From Rhizobium mongolense USDA 1844 (GTDB lineage: Bacteria; Pseudomonadota; Alphaproteobacteria; Rhizobiales; Rhizobiaceae), in contig NZ_ATTQ01000001.1 of assembly GCF_000419765.1 (NCBI RefSeq), positions 337,255 to 401,254 of the forward strand: a DNA stretch of 64,000 nt, written 5' to 3'. Position numbers and translations under genes: made by a program. Shown piece after piece: positions 36,717-45,795 of the stretch. The notes under the pieces were generated by a model. That model did not search any database, was not told where the DNA came from, and saw only the letters and a program-made list of their open reading frames with translations. The stretch's first letter is position 1. Each line of letters opens with the position of its first letter.

Positions 36717-37652
36717 TCAGTCCGTGAGGCGCGCACGAAACAACGTGGAGCCGTCCGTTAGGCGCGACCTGGAGATATCCCGCAATCCAGCCTCGGTCAT
36801 CCACGCACGATACTGACCTTCAGTGTACGATTCGCCGTGGCGATAGAGGTTCAAGAAGGTGAGATTCAGAAAGACACCCTCAGGCGGGCCAAGGCGGTCG
36901 TCATCGACAACACCCCACCCCGCAATTGCGATCTCGCCTCCGGGTTTGAGGCAACGCGCCGCGTTCAGGATCGAACTGCGCGCCTGGTCCGGCGGAAGGA
37001 CTTGGACGACGGCCTTCAGGATCGCCAGATCGTACCGACCGATCGATGGCGCGACAGTTATGTTCCCCTCTTCGACAACCACGTCGTTGGCACCGTATTC
37101 TGACAGGATATCTGGCGCGACCGCTGCGACCGTTGGGAGTTCCATCAGCGTCGCCGCAATCTGCGGCCGCCGCTCGCGAAGGCCAACGAGAATGGTCCCG
37201 GGCCCCCCACCGATGTCGATCACCGACCCGATCGCCGAGAGGTCTATCTCCTGGGCCAGTTGTCGGCCGAAAATCACCCCACCCGGTGCGAGCATGCGGC
37301 TGAACGCCGCCGCGGCCTCAGGCCCCGCTTCGGAAAAGTCGTGCAGCGCAGCCGGCCGGTTCTGTCGCAGTGACTCTGCGGTTAGCAGGTCGGCTCCCCA
37401 GATCTCGCGCAGGAGCGCATGATCGCCGCCGCGATAGGTCGGCTTGGACGCGTCGAGGAAGGCGGACGCTTCGGCTCCGTTGCGAAATTGGCCATCCTTG
37501 ACTTCGAGGAGACCGATGCTGGCGAGCGCGTAGAGAAGCCGCGACAGACGGTCGGGCTCGACTTTGAGCACGGCCCCAAGGCTGTCAGCGGTCAGCGCGC
37601 TGCCACCAAGTCGGGTGAAGATGCCAAGGTCCAGCCCGGCGCGAAGCGCCAA
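36717..37652 (-). CDS. O-methyltransferase (dimerisation-plus-SAM type)
   Basis: 311 residues: an N-terminal winged-helix dimerisation domain (residues 1-80) and a class I SAM domain with VIDIGGGPGTILVGL (about 143-157). It resembles small-molecule O-methyltransferases (AcetylserotoninOMT family). The open frame begins only at a TTG. A better start, ATG near 37704 reading MVDSDRIDNLIAAVP, lies in another frame separated by a run of five C, so a frameshift at the N-terminus is likely. The first 15-20 residues of the ancestral protein may be lost. Confidence 0.65.
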   Translation of the reverse strand: MALRAGLDLGIFTRLGGSALTADSLGAVLKVEPDRLSRLLYALASIGLLEVKDGQFRNGAEASAFLDASKPTYRGGDHALLREIWGADLLTAESLRQNRPAALHDFSEAGPEAAAAFSRMLAPGGVIFGRQLAQEIDLSAIGSVIDIGGGPGTILVGLRERRPQIAATLMELPTVAAVAPDILSEYGANDVVVEEGNITVAPSIGRYDLAILKAVVQVLPPDQARSSILNAARCLKPGGEIAIAGWGVVDDDRLGPPEGVFLNLTFLNLYRHGESYTEGQYRAWMTEAGLRDISRSRLTDGSTLFRARLTD

Positions 37653-37802
37653 GGCGGGGGCACCGCTGCGATCAGGTTGTCGATCCGATCTGAATCCACC
37701 ATGTCACGTCCCCTTCCGCGATCCAGAACCGACTTCGAAGCAGCTCCCATAAAATTAGAACCTCCGTTCTCCGGAAAGTGAAGTCAAAATCATTATCCGA
37801 AG

Positions 37803-38073
37803 GGTGATACGTTCAATTTCCGAATCGATCCCGCCTTGAAGGCCGCATTCACGCAGGCGGCGGAATCTGAAGATCGGCCCGCCGCCCAGCTATTGCGGGA
37901 TTTTATGCGGGCCTATGTCGAACGCCAGAAGCGCAAGGCATTTGAGGGCGAGGCGCGGCGGCAATCGCTTGCCGTGGCCAAACGCGCCCGCAACCCCGAG
38001 AGCGACGATGCAAATGAAGGAGCTGGATGCACTCATCAATGAAGAACAGCTCAGGGACGAATGGAAGGTATGA
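37803..38073 (+). pseudogene. Antitoxin of a MazF/PemK pair, broken
   Basis: The frame FNFRIDPALKAAFTQAAESE ... AQLLRDFMRAYVERQKRKAF ... RRQSLAVAKRARNPESDDA is a ribbon-helix-helix antitoxin, but no ATG, GTG or TTG precedes the first strand. Near 38010 the sequence shifts frame: the expected tail MKELDALINEEQLRDEWKV lies in another frame and ends in a TGA that overlaps the toxin ATG (ATGA, 38070-38073). Both lesions argue that antitoxin production is lost. An internal TTG at 37836 would drop the DNA-binding strand. Confidence 0.7.
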
Positions 38074-38405
38074 AGCGCGGCGACCTGGTGACGTTTGCCG
38101 TCAGTGCTGACTATGGCAAAGCGCGCCCTGCGCTCATTGTGCAATACGACGCATTTGCCGAACTGCCTTCCGTGACCTTGCTGCAAATAACCAGCGACGT
38201 CCATGACGAACACTTGATCCGAATCACGGTGCAGCCCGATGACGGCAATGGCTTGCTCAGACCTTCACAGGTGATGGTCGACCGCACCATGACAGTACCG
38301 CGATCAAAGACAGGCGCAGTATTCGGCAGGCTGGATTCGAATACGATGGCAATAGTCGACGCGGCGATGGCCCGGTTCTTCGGTTTAGGAAGCCGCGGCC
38401 TATGA
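38070..38405 (+). CDS. MazF/PemK-family mRNA interferase toxin
   Basis: A 111-residue protein. MKRGDLVTFAVSADYGKARP is the family start (RGDL strand and the arginine of the active site), and VMVDRTMTVPRSKTGAVFG is the conserved later part. It is predicted to cut mRNA and ribosome-independent RNA at short motifs. The frame is intact even though the antitoxin gene overlapping its start is broken, so the protein may be weakly expressed, tolerated through another antitoxin, or inactive. ATG 38070 is preferred over 38061. Confidence 0.8.
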   Translation: MKRGDLVTFAVSADYGKARPALIVQYDAFAELPSVTLLQITSDVHDEHLIRITVQPDDGNGLLRPSQVMVDRTMTVPRSKTGAVFGRLDSNTMAIVDAAMARFFGLGSRGL

Positions 38406-38690
38406 CGAACAACGGCAAGGGAAGGTCGTGTCTCAAGACGACAGCGCGGTCGATGCGGCAAGGGACGCGGTCGACGATCGAAAAGAACGGCGCACAGCTC
38501 GGCGCGGAAATAACCATCATCGGCAAAGCGTAAAGGCGGAATTCGACAATGAGAGAATCCGACAACCCCTGGAATATGGCTCTGATTTGGACGGATCTTT
38601 CAGGACCTTGCCACGGCCGCCGAGCGACTGGGCGCCACACGAAAGCGTGATAACTGACCAGTATTTTCGCTAAGATCAGTAAGTCTGCCG

Positions 38691-40580
38691 TCAGGCCCGC
38701 GGTACGCCCGCCGGCCGCAGAAGCTTTCTGAGCGCAGCGATGCGGAAAATGGCGTTTGCCGCACCGTATCCCCGATAACCGCGCCTTTCGACAATCTCGA
38801 AGAACAGACCTTCACCGTAGGTAGGACTGTAGAGCTGGAAATATTCGCCATGCTCGTCGCGGTCATAGAGGATGTTGTTCGCCTTCAATCGTTCCGCAAA
38901 TTCCGCGTCCAGACCGAAACGGGCTTCCAGGTCGTCATAATAGTTCGGCGAGATCGCAAGGGATACGAAGCCGTTTGCGGAAAGGGCAGCGGCAGCGGAA
39001 AAGATATCCTGCGTTTTGAAGGCCAGATGCTGGATGCCGGAGCCGAAGGTTTCGGCGATGAAGTGGCCGGCAAGTGTGTTGCGGTTTTCGGCACCGTTCA
39101 TGGTGATGCGCAGCGACCCGTCGGCATTTTCTATGGCCTGGCTTCTCACTATGCCGGACGGATCGATGATGTCGACCATCGGCGTCTTATGAGCATCGAG
39201 GATCGATGTGTAGAACAGCAGCCAGGTGAGCAATTCCTCATATTTCATGGTCTGGGCTATGTGATCGATCGACTGAAGCCCGACAGGCTCAGGCGCTGCC
39301 GTGTCTTCGACCGGATCAAACTCGATCTCCCATATGCGGGCAAGCTCCGTCTTGGGGTCGAGGAAGTAGAGGATGCCGCCACCGACACCTCGTACGGCCG
39401 GCATCTCGATCTCGCCAGCATCGAGGGGTTGCCGAAAGCGCTCGGCGCCCAGGGCCACGGCGCGTTCGACTGCCGCCTTCGCATCGTCGACCATCAGGCC
39501 GGCAGCATAAGCCGTCGTGCCGTGGACTGCGTATGACGCGCCGGCAAAGCCCTTCTGCTCGGTATTGACGACAAGATTGATGCCGCCTTGGCGAAAGACT
39601 GTGACACTCTTGGTCTTGTGTCTCGAAACCTTTCGAAATCCGAGGCTTGCAATCAACCTTTCGAGTTGCGGCGCTTCGTCCTCGTCGACCGTGAACTCGA
39701 CGAAGGCAACACCTTCGACGGAGGAGCGCGGCGGCATCGCGGGGACGGGCAAGGAGCTTTCCGGCTCCTGCCGCTTTACCTGATCGCCGAGATAGATCAG
39801 AGAGCGCCGGCCATCGACTGCGATTGCCGTGGGCGAGCCGCCGCGGAACTGATCGTTGAAAATCTCCAGCGACAGATATCCGTCGTATCCGGTTGCCGCC
39901 ACGGCTTTCATGAAGTCCAGGACCGGCAAGTCGCCCTCGCCGGGCATGTTGCGGAAATGCCTGCTCCAGAAAAGCAGATCCATGTCGATCAGGGGCGCAT
40001 CGGCAAGCTGGATGATGAAGATCTTTTCTTTCGGGATCGAGCGGATCGAGTTGACGTCGATCTTGCGCGACAGCGTATGGAAGCTGTCGAGGATAAGGCC
40101 GATGTTGGGATGGTCGGCACGCCGCACGATCTCCCAGGCGTCGCGGTGATCGTGAATGTGCCGCCCCCAGGCCAGCGCCTCGTAACCCACCCTCAGCCCG
40201 CGCTTTGCCGCGCGCTCGCCAAGTTCATGAAAGTCGACCGCGGCTCGGTCGAGACCGCCAAGCGATGCCGGCGACACATTGGAGCAGACGAGTACCAGAT
40301 CCGTGCCCATTTCCTGCATGACGTCGAATTTGCGCTCGGCACGATCGAATGTGCGGCTGCGAAGCGGCTCGGGCATTCCCTCGAAATCACGGAACGGCTG
40401 AAATAATGTGATCTCCATCCCGAGATCACGCACCATCTTGCCGACCTGACGCGGGCTTTCATCAAAGATGAGGAAGTCGTTTTCGAATATCTCGACGCCA
40501 TCGAAACCGGCCTTGGCGATCGCTTCGAGCTTGTCGCGGAGATCGCCGCTCAACGATACGGTCGCTATAGACGTCTTCAT
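38691..40580 (-). CDS. quiC: 3-dehydroshikimate dehydratase, bifunctional QuiC-type
   Basis: A 629-residue fusion. Residues 1-280 form a sugar-phosphate-isomerase-like TIM barrel (AIAKAGFDGVEIFENDF, LSLEIFNDQFRGG), the dehydroshikimate dehydratase domain. Residues 290-629 form a 4-hydroxyphenylpyruvate dioxygenase-like VOC region, with metal ligands in IDHIAQT, IQHLAF and E595 of FFEIVERRGYRGYG. It converts 3-dehydroshikimate to protocatechuate in quinate/shikimate catabolism. It is 33 bp after aroE and is the last gene of this operon. Confidence 0.85.
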   Translation of the reverse strand: MKTSIATVSLSGDLRDKLEAIAKAGFDGVEIFENDFLIFDESPRQVGKMVRDLGMEITLFQPFRDFEGMPEPLRSRTFDRAERKFDVMQEMGTDLVLVCSNVSPASLGGLDRAAVDFHELGERAAKRGLRVGYEALAWGRHIHDHRDAWEIVRRADHPNIGLILDSFHTLSRKIDVNSIRSIPKEKIFIIQLADAPLIDMDLLFWSRHFRNMPGEGDLPVLDFMKAVAATGYDGYLSLEIFNDQFRGGSPTAIAVDGRRSLIYLGDQVKRQEPESSLPVPAMPPRSSVEGVAFVEFTVDEDEAPQLERLIASLGFRKVSRHKTKSVTVFRQGGINLVVNTEQKGFAGASYAVHGTTAYAAGLMVDDAKAAVERAVALGAERFRQPLDAGEIEMPAVRGVGGGILYFLDPKTELARIWEIEFDPVEDTAAPEPVGLQSIDHIAQTMKYEELLTWLLFYTSILDAHKTPMVDIIDPSGIVRSQAIENADGSLRITMNGAENRNTLAGHFIAETFGSGIQHLAFKTQDIFSAAAALSANGFVSLAISPNYYDDLEARFGLDAEFAERLKANNILYDRDEHGEYFQLYSPTYGEGLFFEIVERRGYRGYGAANAIFRIAALRKLLRPAGVPRA

Positions 40581-40612
40581 CGGCCTGCTCCCTTGTGCTG
40601 TCGAATGGAGGG

Positions 40613-41473
40613 TTATTCGGTCATGGCCTTGAAATGCGCGAGCATTCGGGCTGCATCCGGTGTTCGTCCTGTCAACAGACGAAAAGCGCCAACGGCCTGG
40701 AAGACCGCCATGCCTCCGCCATCGAGCGTCCGGCAGCCACGATGTCTGGCTTGCCTCAGCAGTTCGGTCTCCAAGGGGAAGTAGACGATCTCGGCGACCC
40801 AGTGCCGTTCCTCAAGCAGGTCCGGCGGCAAGGGGATGCCCGGATACTTCGTCATTCCGGTCGGCGTTGCATGTATGAGGCCGGCTGCCTGTCCCATCTC
40901 GGATGCCAGATCCCTTCCAGCGATGATGGAAGCAGCGGGAAAGAGCCGCGCCATCGTTTCCGTCAAGGCCGCAGCACGTTGCGCGTCGCGATCGAAGACG
41001 GCCAACCTCTGCAAACCAAGAACGAGCATTGCATAAGCGGTCGCAACGCCTGCGCCGCCAGCACCGAGCTGGACGGCCGAAGAAAGATCGGCGTCCGGCA
41101 GCCCGCGACGGAAGCTTTCGGCAAAGCCCCACCAATCGGTATTGTGTCCATATCGCCGCCCATCTTTGAAAACGACGGTATTGACGGCCCCGAGAGCCCG
41201 CGCCTCGGATGACAGGTCGTCCAGAAAAGAGATGACGATCTGTTTGCAGGGATGGGTGATGTTGAGACCTGCAAGACCTTGAGCTTCGGCCTTAGCCAGA
41301 AGTTTCGGCAGGTCGGCTGGCGAGGCACCAATCCGGTGAAGGTCGATCAGTTCATACTCGTAGTTCAGACCCTGGGCGGCACCCTCCTTCATATGCATGG
41401 CGGGTGTCAGCGACGCTTGGATGCCGGCGCCGATCAGGCCGGCCTTTAGCGGTCTTATGATTGTTTCGGCCAT
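40613..41473 (-). CDS. aroE: Shikimate/quinate dehydrogenase
   Basis: A 286-residue NAD(P)-dependent dehydrogenase. Catalytic K77 (NITHPCKQ) and D113 (NTDWWGF) are visible, as is GAGGAGVATAYA for nucleotide. The substrate motif reads SLTPAMH (residues 21-27). Clustering with a dehydroshikimate dehydratase and a TRAP transporter suggests a catabolic role, oxidising shikimate or quinate, rather than the biosynthetic AroE. A strong hairpin separates it from dctP. Confidence 0.88.
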   Translation of the reverse strand: MAETIIRPLKAGLIGAGIQASLTPAMHMKEGAAQGLNYEYELIDLHRIGASPADLPKLLAKAEAQGLAGLNITHPCKQIVISFLDDLSSEARALGAVNTVVFKDGRRYGHNTDWWGFAESFRRGLPDADLSSAVQLGAGGAGVATAYAMLVLGLQRLAVFDRDAQRAAALTETMARLFPAASIIAGRDLASEMGQAAGLIHATPTGMTKYPGIPLPPDLLEERHWVAEIVYFPLETELLRQARHRGCRTLDGGGMAVFQAVGAFRLLTGRTPDAARMLAHFKAMTE

Positions 41474-41502
41474 CCGTCTTTTCCGTGGTTCCGATAGAAA
41501 GA

Positions 41503-41530
41503 GACCAGGCCCGCAGCAGCGGGCCTGGTC
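41503..41530. terminator. Strong hairpin between the TRAP genes and aroE
   Basis: A perfect 12-bp stem (GACCAGGCCCGC / GCGGGCCTGGTC) with an AGCA loop lies just after the dctP stop. On the minus strand it is followed by TCTTTCTATC. It is probably a partial terminator or an mRNA stabiliser that gives the binding protein more transcript than aroE and quiC. Confidence 0.75.
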
Positions 41531-41536
41531 CTTTGC

Positions 41537-42553
41537 TTATTTGCCGCGAACGGTGTCGAGTTCCTTCATGAGCTGGGCGACCGTTTCCGCGCCGATCTGA
41601 GGGCTGAACTTGTCGATCAACGGCTTGACGGCGTCGCGCAGCTTCTGCGTCTCTTCCGGGCTCAGCTCGCTGACCTCCATGCCGGTCTTCTTGATCTCTT
41701 CAATCGCCTTGGCGTCCATCTCGCGCGAAACCTTGCGCTGATAGTCGCGCGCCTCGGTTGCGGTCGATTGAAAGAGGGCTTTTTCTTCATCGTTGAGCCC
41801 ATCCCAGAACTTCTTGCTGATGAGCACGATCTGCGGATTGTACTGATGGCGGGTCACCGTCATGTACTTCTGCACTTCGAAGAACTTGGCATTGATGATG
41901 TTCGCAGCCGGATTTTCCTGGCCGTCGACAGTACCGGTTTCGAGCGCCGTATAGAGCTCGGTGTATGGAAGCGGAACGGCGTTGGCGCCAAGGCTGTTGA
42001 AGAGCTCGATCGGGATCGGCGACTGTATCGTGCGGATCTTAAGACCCTTGATGTCCTCAAGCTTGGTGACTGCGTGGCGATTGTTCGTCAGGTTGCGGAA
42101 ACCGAGCTCCCAATAGGCAAGACCGACGAGGCCGGTATCCGGCAGAAGCTTCATCAGGCCGGAGCCGAACGGTCCATCCATCACCTTGTCTGCTTCCTCG
42201 CCGCTATTGAAGAGGAAGGGCAGATCGACGGCGCCGAACGGCTTGACATTGCTTGCAAGGATGCCGGCATTGAGCACCGTCATTTCGATCACGCCGCCCT
42301 GCAGCGCCGAGACGGTCTGAACGTCGCCGCCAAGCACGCCGCCGGGAAAGAGTTTGACCTCGATCTTGCCGCCGCTCTTGTCCTTCAAGAGCTCGGCGAA
42401 CTTCTCCATTCCCATGACCTGGGGATGGCCCTTATTGTTCGCCGACGCGAATTTGAGCTGGTGCTCGCGGATTTCGGCCATGGCCGGGCCGGTTGCCAGC
42501 AGTGCGATCGGCAACGCCAATCCCAATGCCAGCTTCGTCAATTTATTCAGCAT
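41537..42553 (-). CDS. TRAP transporter substrate-binding protein DctP
   Basis: A 338-residue periplasmic protein with a Sec signal peptide (residues 1-25: MLNKLTKLALGLALPIALLA, then TGPAMA). The DctP signature GNPAANI-like EN PAANIINAKFFEVQKY is at about 200-220, where the conserved arginine region binds a carboxylate. It is predicted to bind shikimate, quinate or a related acid, by context. ATG 42553 has a strong GGGAGGAAG site; the frame extends 9 codons upstream but without a better start. Confidence 0.88.
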   Translation of the reverse strand: MLNKLTKLALGLALPIALLATGPAMAEIREHQLKFASANNKGHPQVMGMEKFAELLKDKSGGKIEVKLFPGGVLGGDVQTVSALQGGVIEMTVLNAGILASNVKPFGAVDLPFLFNSGEEADKVMDGPFGSGLMKLLPDTGLVGLAYWELGFRNLTNNRHAVTKLEDIKGLKIRTIQSPIPIELFNSLGANAVPLPYTELYTALETGTVDGQENPAANIINAKFFEVQKYMTVTRHQYNPQIVLISKKFWDGLNDEEKALFQSTATEARDYQRKVSREMDAKAIEEIKKTGMEVSELSPEETQKLRDAVKPLIDKFSPQIGAETVAQLMKELDTVRGK

Positions 42554-42630
42554 GTCTTCCTCCCAGGTTGTGGCCGGCATCTCCCTCCGGCCGCGTTTAA
42601 ATTCATTCGCCGTTGCCGGCGAAACTGCGA

Positions 42631-43911
42631 TCAGTGTCCGAACCAGGAGACCGGGACAGTCACCAGTTGCGGAAACAGGACGAGCAGAAACAGGACGATC
42701 AGTTCGGCGATGAGGAAGGGCATGACGCCCTTCATCAACTCTTCCATCGAGAGTTTCGAGACGCCGCAGATAACATTGAGCACGGTGCCGACCGGCGGCG
42801 TGATGAGGCCAATCGCATTGTTGATGATGAAGAGCACGCCGAAATAGACGGGATCAATTCCCGCCTGCTTGATGATCGGCATCAGCACCGGCGTCATGAT
42901 CAGGATCGTCGGCGTCATGTCCATGGCGGTTCCGACGACAACGATCAGCACCATGATGGCGAGCAGCAGAAGGGTCTGATTGTCCATCAGCGGTTCGACC
43001 AGGGCCGCGAGCTCGCCGGGCACGTCGGCAACTGTGATCAGCCAGGCGGAAACCGCCGCACAGGCAACCAGAAACATGACGACGGAGGTGATCTTGGCGG
43101 CCGCCACGAACACGTGAAACAGTCTCGCCGGGGGCAGTTCGCGATAGATGACCATCGAGACGAAGAGCGAATAAACAGCGGCAACAACGCCGGCTTCGGT
43201 TGGCGTGAAGACACCGAATTTCAAGCCGACGATGATGATGACCGGCAGCATCAGGGCCCAGATGCTGTCGATGAAGGCTTTGAGACGCAGCGCGCCGGTC
43301 TGCTTCGGGGGAAGTGCGAACTGCTCCTTTCGAGCAACGATCAGCCAGGTCACACAGAGTGCGGCTGCGATCATGAGCCCAGGGAAAATTCCCGCCAGAA
43401 AAAGCTTGGTAATCGAAACGCCGCCGACCACACCGAAGAGGATGAAACCGATCGACGGAGGAATGATCGGCCCGATAACCGAAGCTGAGGCGAGGAGGCC
43501 GCCGGTGCGGGCCGGGTCGTGTCCGGACTTCTGCATCATCGGAAAGAGAAGCGCGCCCAAGGCTGCTGCATCGGCAACGGCCGACCCGGAAAGGCTCGAA
43601 AGGACACAGGCGGCGAAGATGGCGACAAAACCGAGACCGCCGCGGACATGGCCCACCATCGCCATGGCAAGGTCGACAATGCGGCGAGAAAGTCCGCCGG
43701 TATTCATGACCTCGCCGGCAAGAAGAAAGAAAGGCACCGCCATCAGCGGAAAGCTGTCGGCGCCGTTCAGCACGTTCTGCGCCACGATCTGCGCATCGAA
43801 CATGTCAAGATACATCATCAACGCAACACCGCTGATGATAAGGGCAAAGGCGATCGGCACCCCAAGCGCCATGGGACCGAGAAGTGCTCCGAGGAAGATG
43901 GATACCGTCAT
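42631..43911 (-). CDS. TRAP transporter large permease DctM
   Basis: A 426-residue membrane protein with about 12 spans (for example the MMYLDMFDA start and VAIFAACVLSSLSGSAVADAA re-entrant region), the ion-coupled channel of the TRAP system. It is in order dctQ-dctM-dctP on the minus strand, separated by 10 and 77 bp. Predicted to drive uptake with sodium. Confidence 0.9.
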   Translation of the reverse strand: MTVSIFLGALLGPMALGVPIAFALIISGVALMMYLDMFDAQIVAQNVLNGADSFPLMAVPFFLLAGEVMNTGGLSRRIVDLAMAMVGHVRGGLGFVAIFAACVLSSLSGSAVADAAALGALLFPMMQKSGHDPARTGGLLASASVIGPIIPPSIGFILFGVVGGVSITKLFLAGIFPGLMIAAALCVTWLIVARKEQFALPPKQTGALRLKAFIDSIWALMLPVIIIVGLKFGVFTPTEAGVVAAVYSLFVSMVIYRELPPARLFHVFVAAAKITSVVMFLVACAAVSAWLITVADVPGELAALVEPLMDNQTLLLLAIMVLIVVVGTAMDMTPTILIMTPVLMPIIKQAGIDPVYFGVLFIINNAIGLITPPVGTVLNVICGVSKLSMEELMKGVMPFLIAELIVLFLLVLFPQLVTVPVSWFGH

Positions 43912-43921
43912 TTCCCGTCCC

Positions 43922-44482
43922 TCAATGCTTTGTCACGAGCTTGGCAAGTGCCGGATCGTGATCCTCGAGCGCGACTTGTTCCTCACTGTCGCGGACAAGT
44001 TCGACCGTCGTGACATCGATGCGGCCCGTGGCGATCGCGAATGCGTCCCACAGGAGAATGAGAAATGCCGGAATGCCGAACGCCAGGCCGGCGCCGTAGA
44101 AGAATGCCATCGAAATTCCGGTTGCCGGCGCTGCCACATGGACGTTGATCAGGGTCTGCGTCCAGGCACCGCTGATCATCAGCCAGGTCGCGAGCAGCAT
44201 CAGTGTATGCCCGGCGAGCGCAGCCATTCTGGCAGCCGTGGGTGGCAGGCGCCGCAGCACGGAATCGACACCGAGGTGGCCATGCTCGCGCATTGCGACG
44301 ACCGCGCCGAGAAATGTCAGCCAGACGAAGAACATCCGCGACAGCTCTTCGGAGGACGTGATGCCCTGATTGAAGGCATAGCGAAGGACGACATTGCCGA
44401 AGACGAGCACGACCATGCCTGCCAGCAAGAGCGCGATCGTCGCCTTCAGCACGAGAAAATAGAAATCGATGATGCGGGTCAT
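43922..44482 (-). CDS. TRAP transporter small permease DctQ
   Basis: A 186-residue membrane protein with four spans (IIDFYFLVLKATIALLLAGM first) and the DctQ feature MFFVWLTFLGAVVAMREHGHLGVD. The ATG at 44482 has a strong GGGAGGAG site and is preferred over the longer frame start (44515). First gene of the minus-strand operon; the promoter gap with the TetR gene follows. Confidence 0.88.
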   Translation of the reverse strand: MTRIIDFYFLVLKATIALLLAGMVVLVFGNVVLRYAFNQGITSSEELSRMFFVWLTFLGAVVAMREHGHLGVDSVLRRLPPTAARMAALAGHTLMLLATWLMISGAWTQTLINVHVAAPATGISMAFFYGAGLAFGIPAFLILLWDAFAIATGRIDVTTVELVRDSEEQVALEDHDPALAKLVTKH

Positions 44483-44611
44483 TCGCTCCTCCCAAAGCGT
44501 AGGCCACAGATCCAAGTGAGCTTCCGACGTCCCTTAGTCGCGCGGGGACGCGCATCTGAGCGGAGACCTCGCGCCCCTCCTCCGGGACATGTTGCCTTGA
44601 TTTCAAAATGT

Positions 44612-44623
44612 ACTAACTAGTTC
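44612..44623. promoter_or_regulatory. Palindrome in the TetR-TRAP intergenic gap
   Basis: AACTAGTT (8-bp self-complementary core) sits in TACTAACTAGTTCGAA in the gap between the dctQ operon and the divergent TetR gene. It is a candidate TetR operator; flanking symmetry is only partial. Confidence 0.4.
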
Positions 44624-44753
44624 GAATGTCAAGCGGTGATGTATTGAAACGGACGTGCAAGGTGAATATGACTTTGTCGTCGAGCGCGCATGAAATGGCA
44701 GCCTCCACGTTAAGGCTCCCGTTTTGACGATTGGAAACAGCGATTTAGGGAAT

Positions 44754-45422
44754 ATGGTCGTGAGAGAGATGGCGGAGCGGGCTGAAAACGGACGAAAGAA
44801 CGATCCGCAGCGGACGCAGGCGGATATTCTCGTCGTCGCGACGAAGGAGTTCGCGACCCATGGCCTCGCCGGTGCGCGCGTCGATGCGATCGCGGAAAAG
44901 ACCCGCACCTCGAAGCGGATGATCTATTACTATTTCGGCAGTAAGGAAGGTCTCTATCTCGCCGTCCTGGAGCAGTCCTACCGCAAGATCCGCTCGCTGG
45001 AAGCCGACCTTCAGCTTTCGAACCTTGAGCCGGAAGCAGCCCTGCGCACGCTAATCGCAACGACTTTCGATCACGACGAGGCCAACCCGGATTTCGTCCG
45101 GCTGGTGAGCATCGAGAACATTCATCACGCCGCGCATATGCTGCGCTCGGATGCCATCCGCGACCTCAACGTCTCGGTCATAGAGACGATCGCTAAAATC
45201 CTGGAACGTGGTTTCGAACAGGGCGTATTTCATCGCAAGGCCGATCCGATCGATCTCCACATGATGATCAGCGCCTTCTGTTTCTTCCGCGTCTCGAACC
45301 GCTATACCTTCGGCACGATTTTCAGGCGGGATCTCTCGGAAAGCGAGACGATTGACCGGCACCGCGGAATGATCGCCGATGCCGTCGTCAGCTATCTCAA
45401 GTCCTGCCCGTCGCCGGATTGA
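44754..45422 (+). CDS. TetR-family regulator of the quinate/shikimate operon
   Basis: About 222 residues. The N-terminal TetR HTH (about 20-65; AGARVDAIAEKTRTSKRMIYYYFGSK) is complete and the C-terminal effector domain follows. It is divergent from the TRAP-aroE-quiC operon, so it probably controls it in response to a quinate/shikimate pathway compound. The start is uncertain: ATG 44754 (AGGG close upstream), ATG 44769, or the TTG at 44724. Confidence 0.85.
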   Translation: MVVREMAERAENGRKNDPQRTQADILVVATKEFATHGLAGARVDAIAEKTRTSKRMIYYYFGSKEGLYLAVLEQSYRKIRSLEADLQLSNLEPEAALRTLIATTFDHDEANPDFVRLVSIENIHHAAHMLRSDAIRDLNVSVIETIAKILERGFEQGVFHRKADPIDLHMMISAFCFFRVSNRYTFGTIFRRDLSESETIDRHRGMIADAVVSYLKSCPSPD

Positions 45423-45795
45423 CACCGGCCAGCTTTGCGGCGGCGATCAACCATTTTGTGTCGGAAGAAAGACGAGGCGGCCGCCGCGAACAACATGTCC
45501 AACTCGACAAGGCCTGAAGGTTCCTCGTAGCCGCGCCGCCGATACCAGTAACGCGAGAAGCGTTCATCTGGGTGGCGCACTCTTTGCATAAAAAGGGAAT
45601 TTTTGTCCGGAGATCCACTTCGGGCCACAATCTGATCGACCGCCTTGAAGGGATCCGAACCGACGACCGGTTTTTACGAAAACCTATTCATCTCAAAGGC
45701 GCGAGCAGCGGTCATTGCACACACCGACCGCTCAGCGCCTTCGCAGTCATTGACTCGACTCCCCCAACCCTAAAACAACGCTAACCGCGAGGTAC
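45423..45795. other. Gap without a supported gene
   Basis: Two overlapping minus-strand frames near 45392-45630 are present, but neither has a good start or family features. A weak resemblance to the C-terminus of IS66 transposases (AAAKLAGVNP) is not enough to call. Confidence 0.4.

Noticed and set aside
38428..38673. 81-residue plus-strand frame after the MazF-type toxin
   Set aside because: Charged, low-complexity composition with no recognisable family; likely non-coding.
45392..45630. Possible IS66 tail (AAAKLAGVNP) on the minus strand
   Set aside because: Match is too short and no other IS66 features are near; two overlapping frames show no consistent coding signal.
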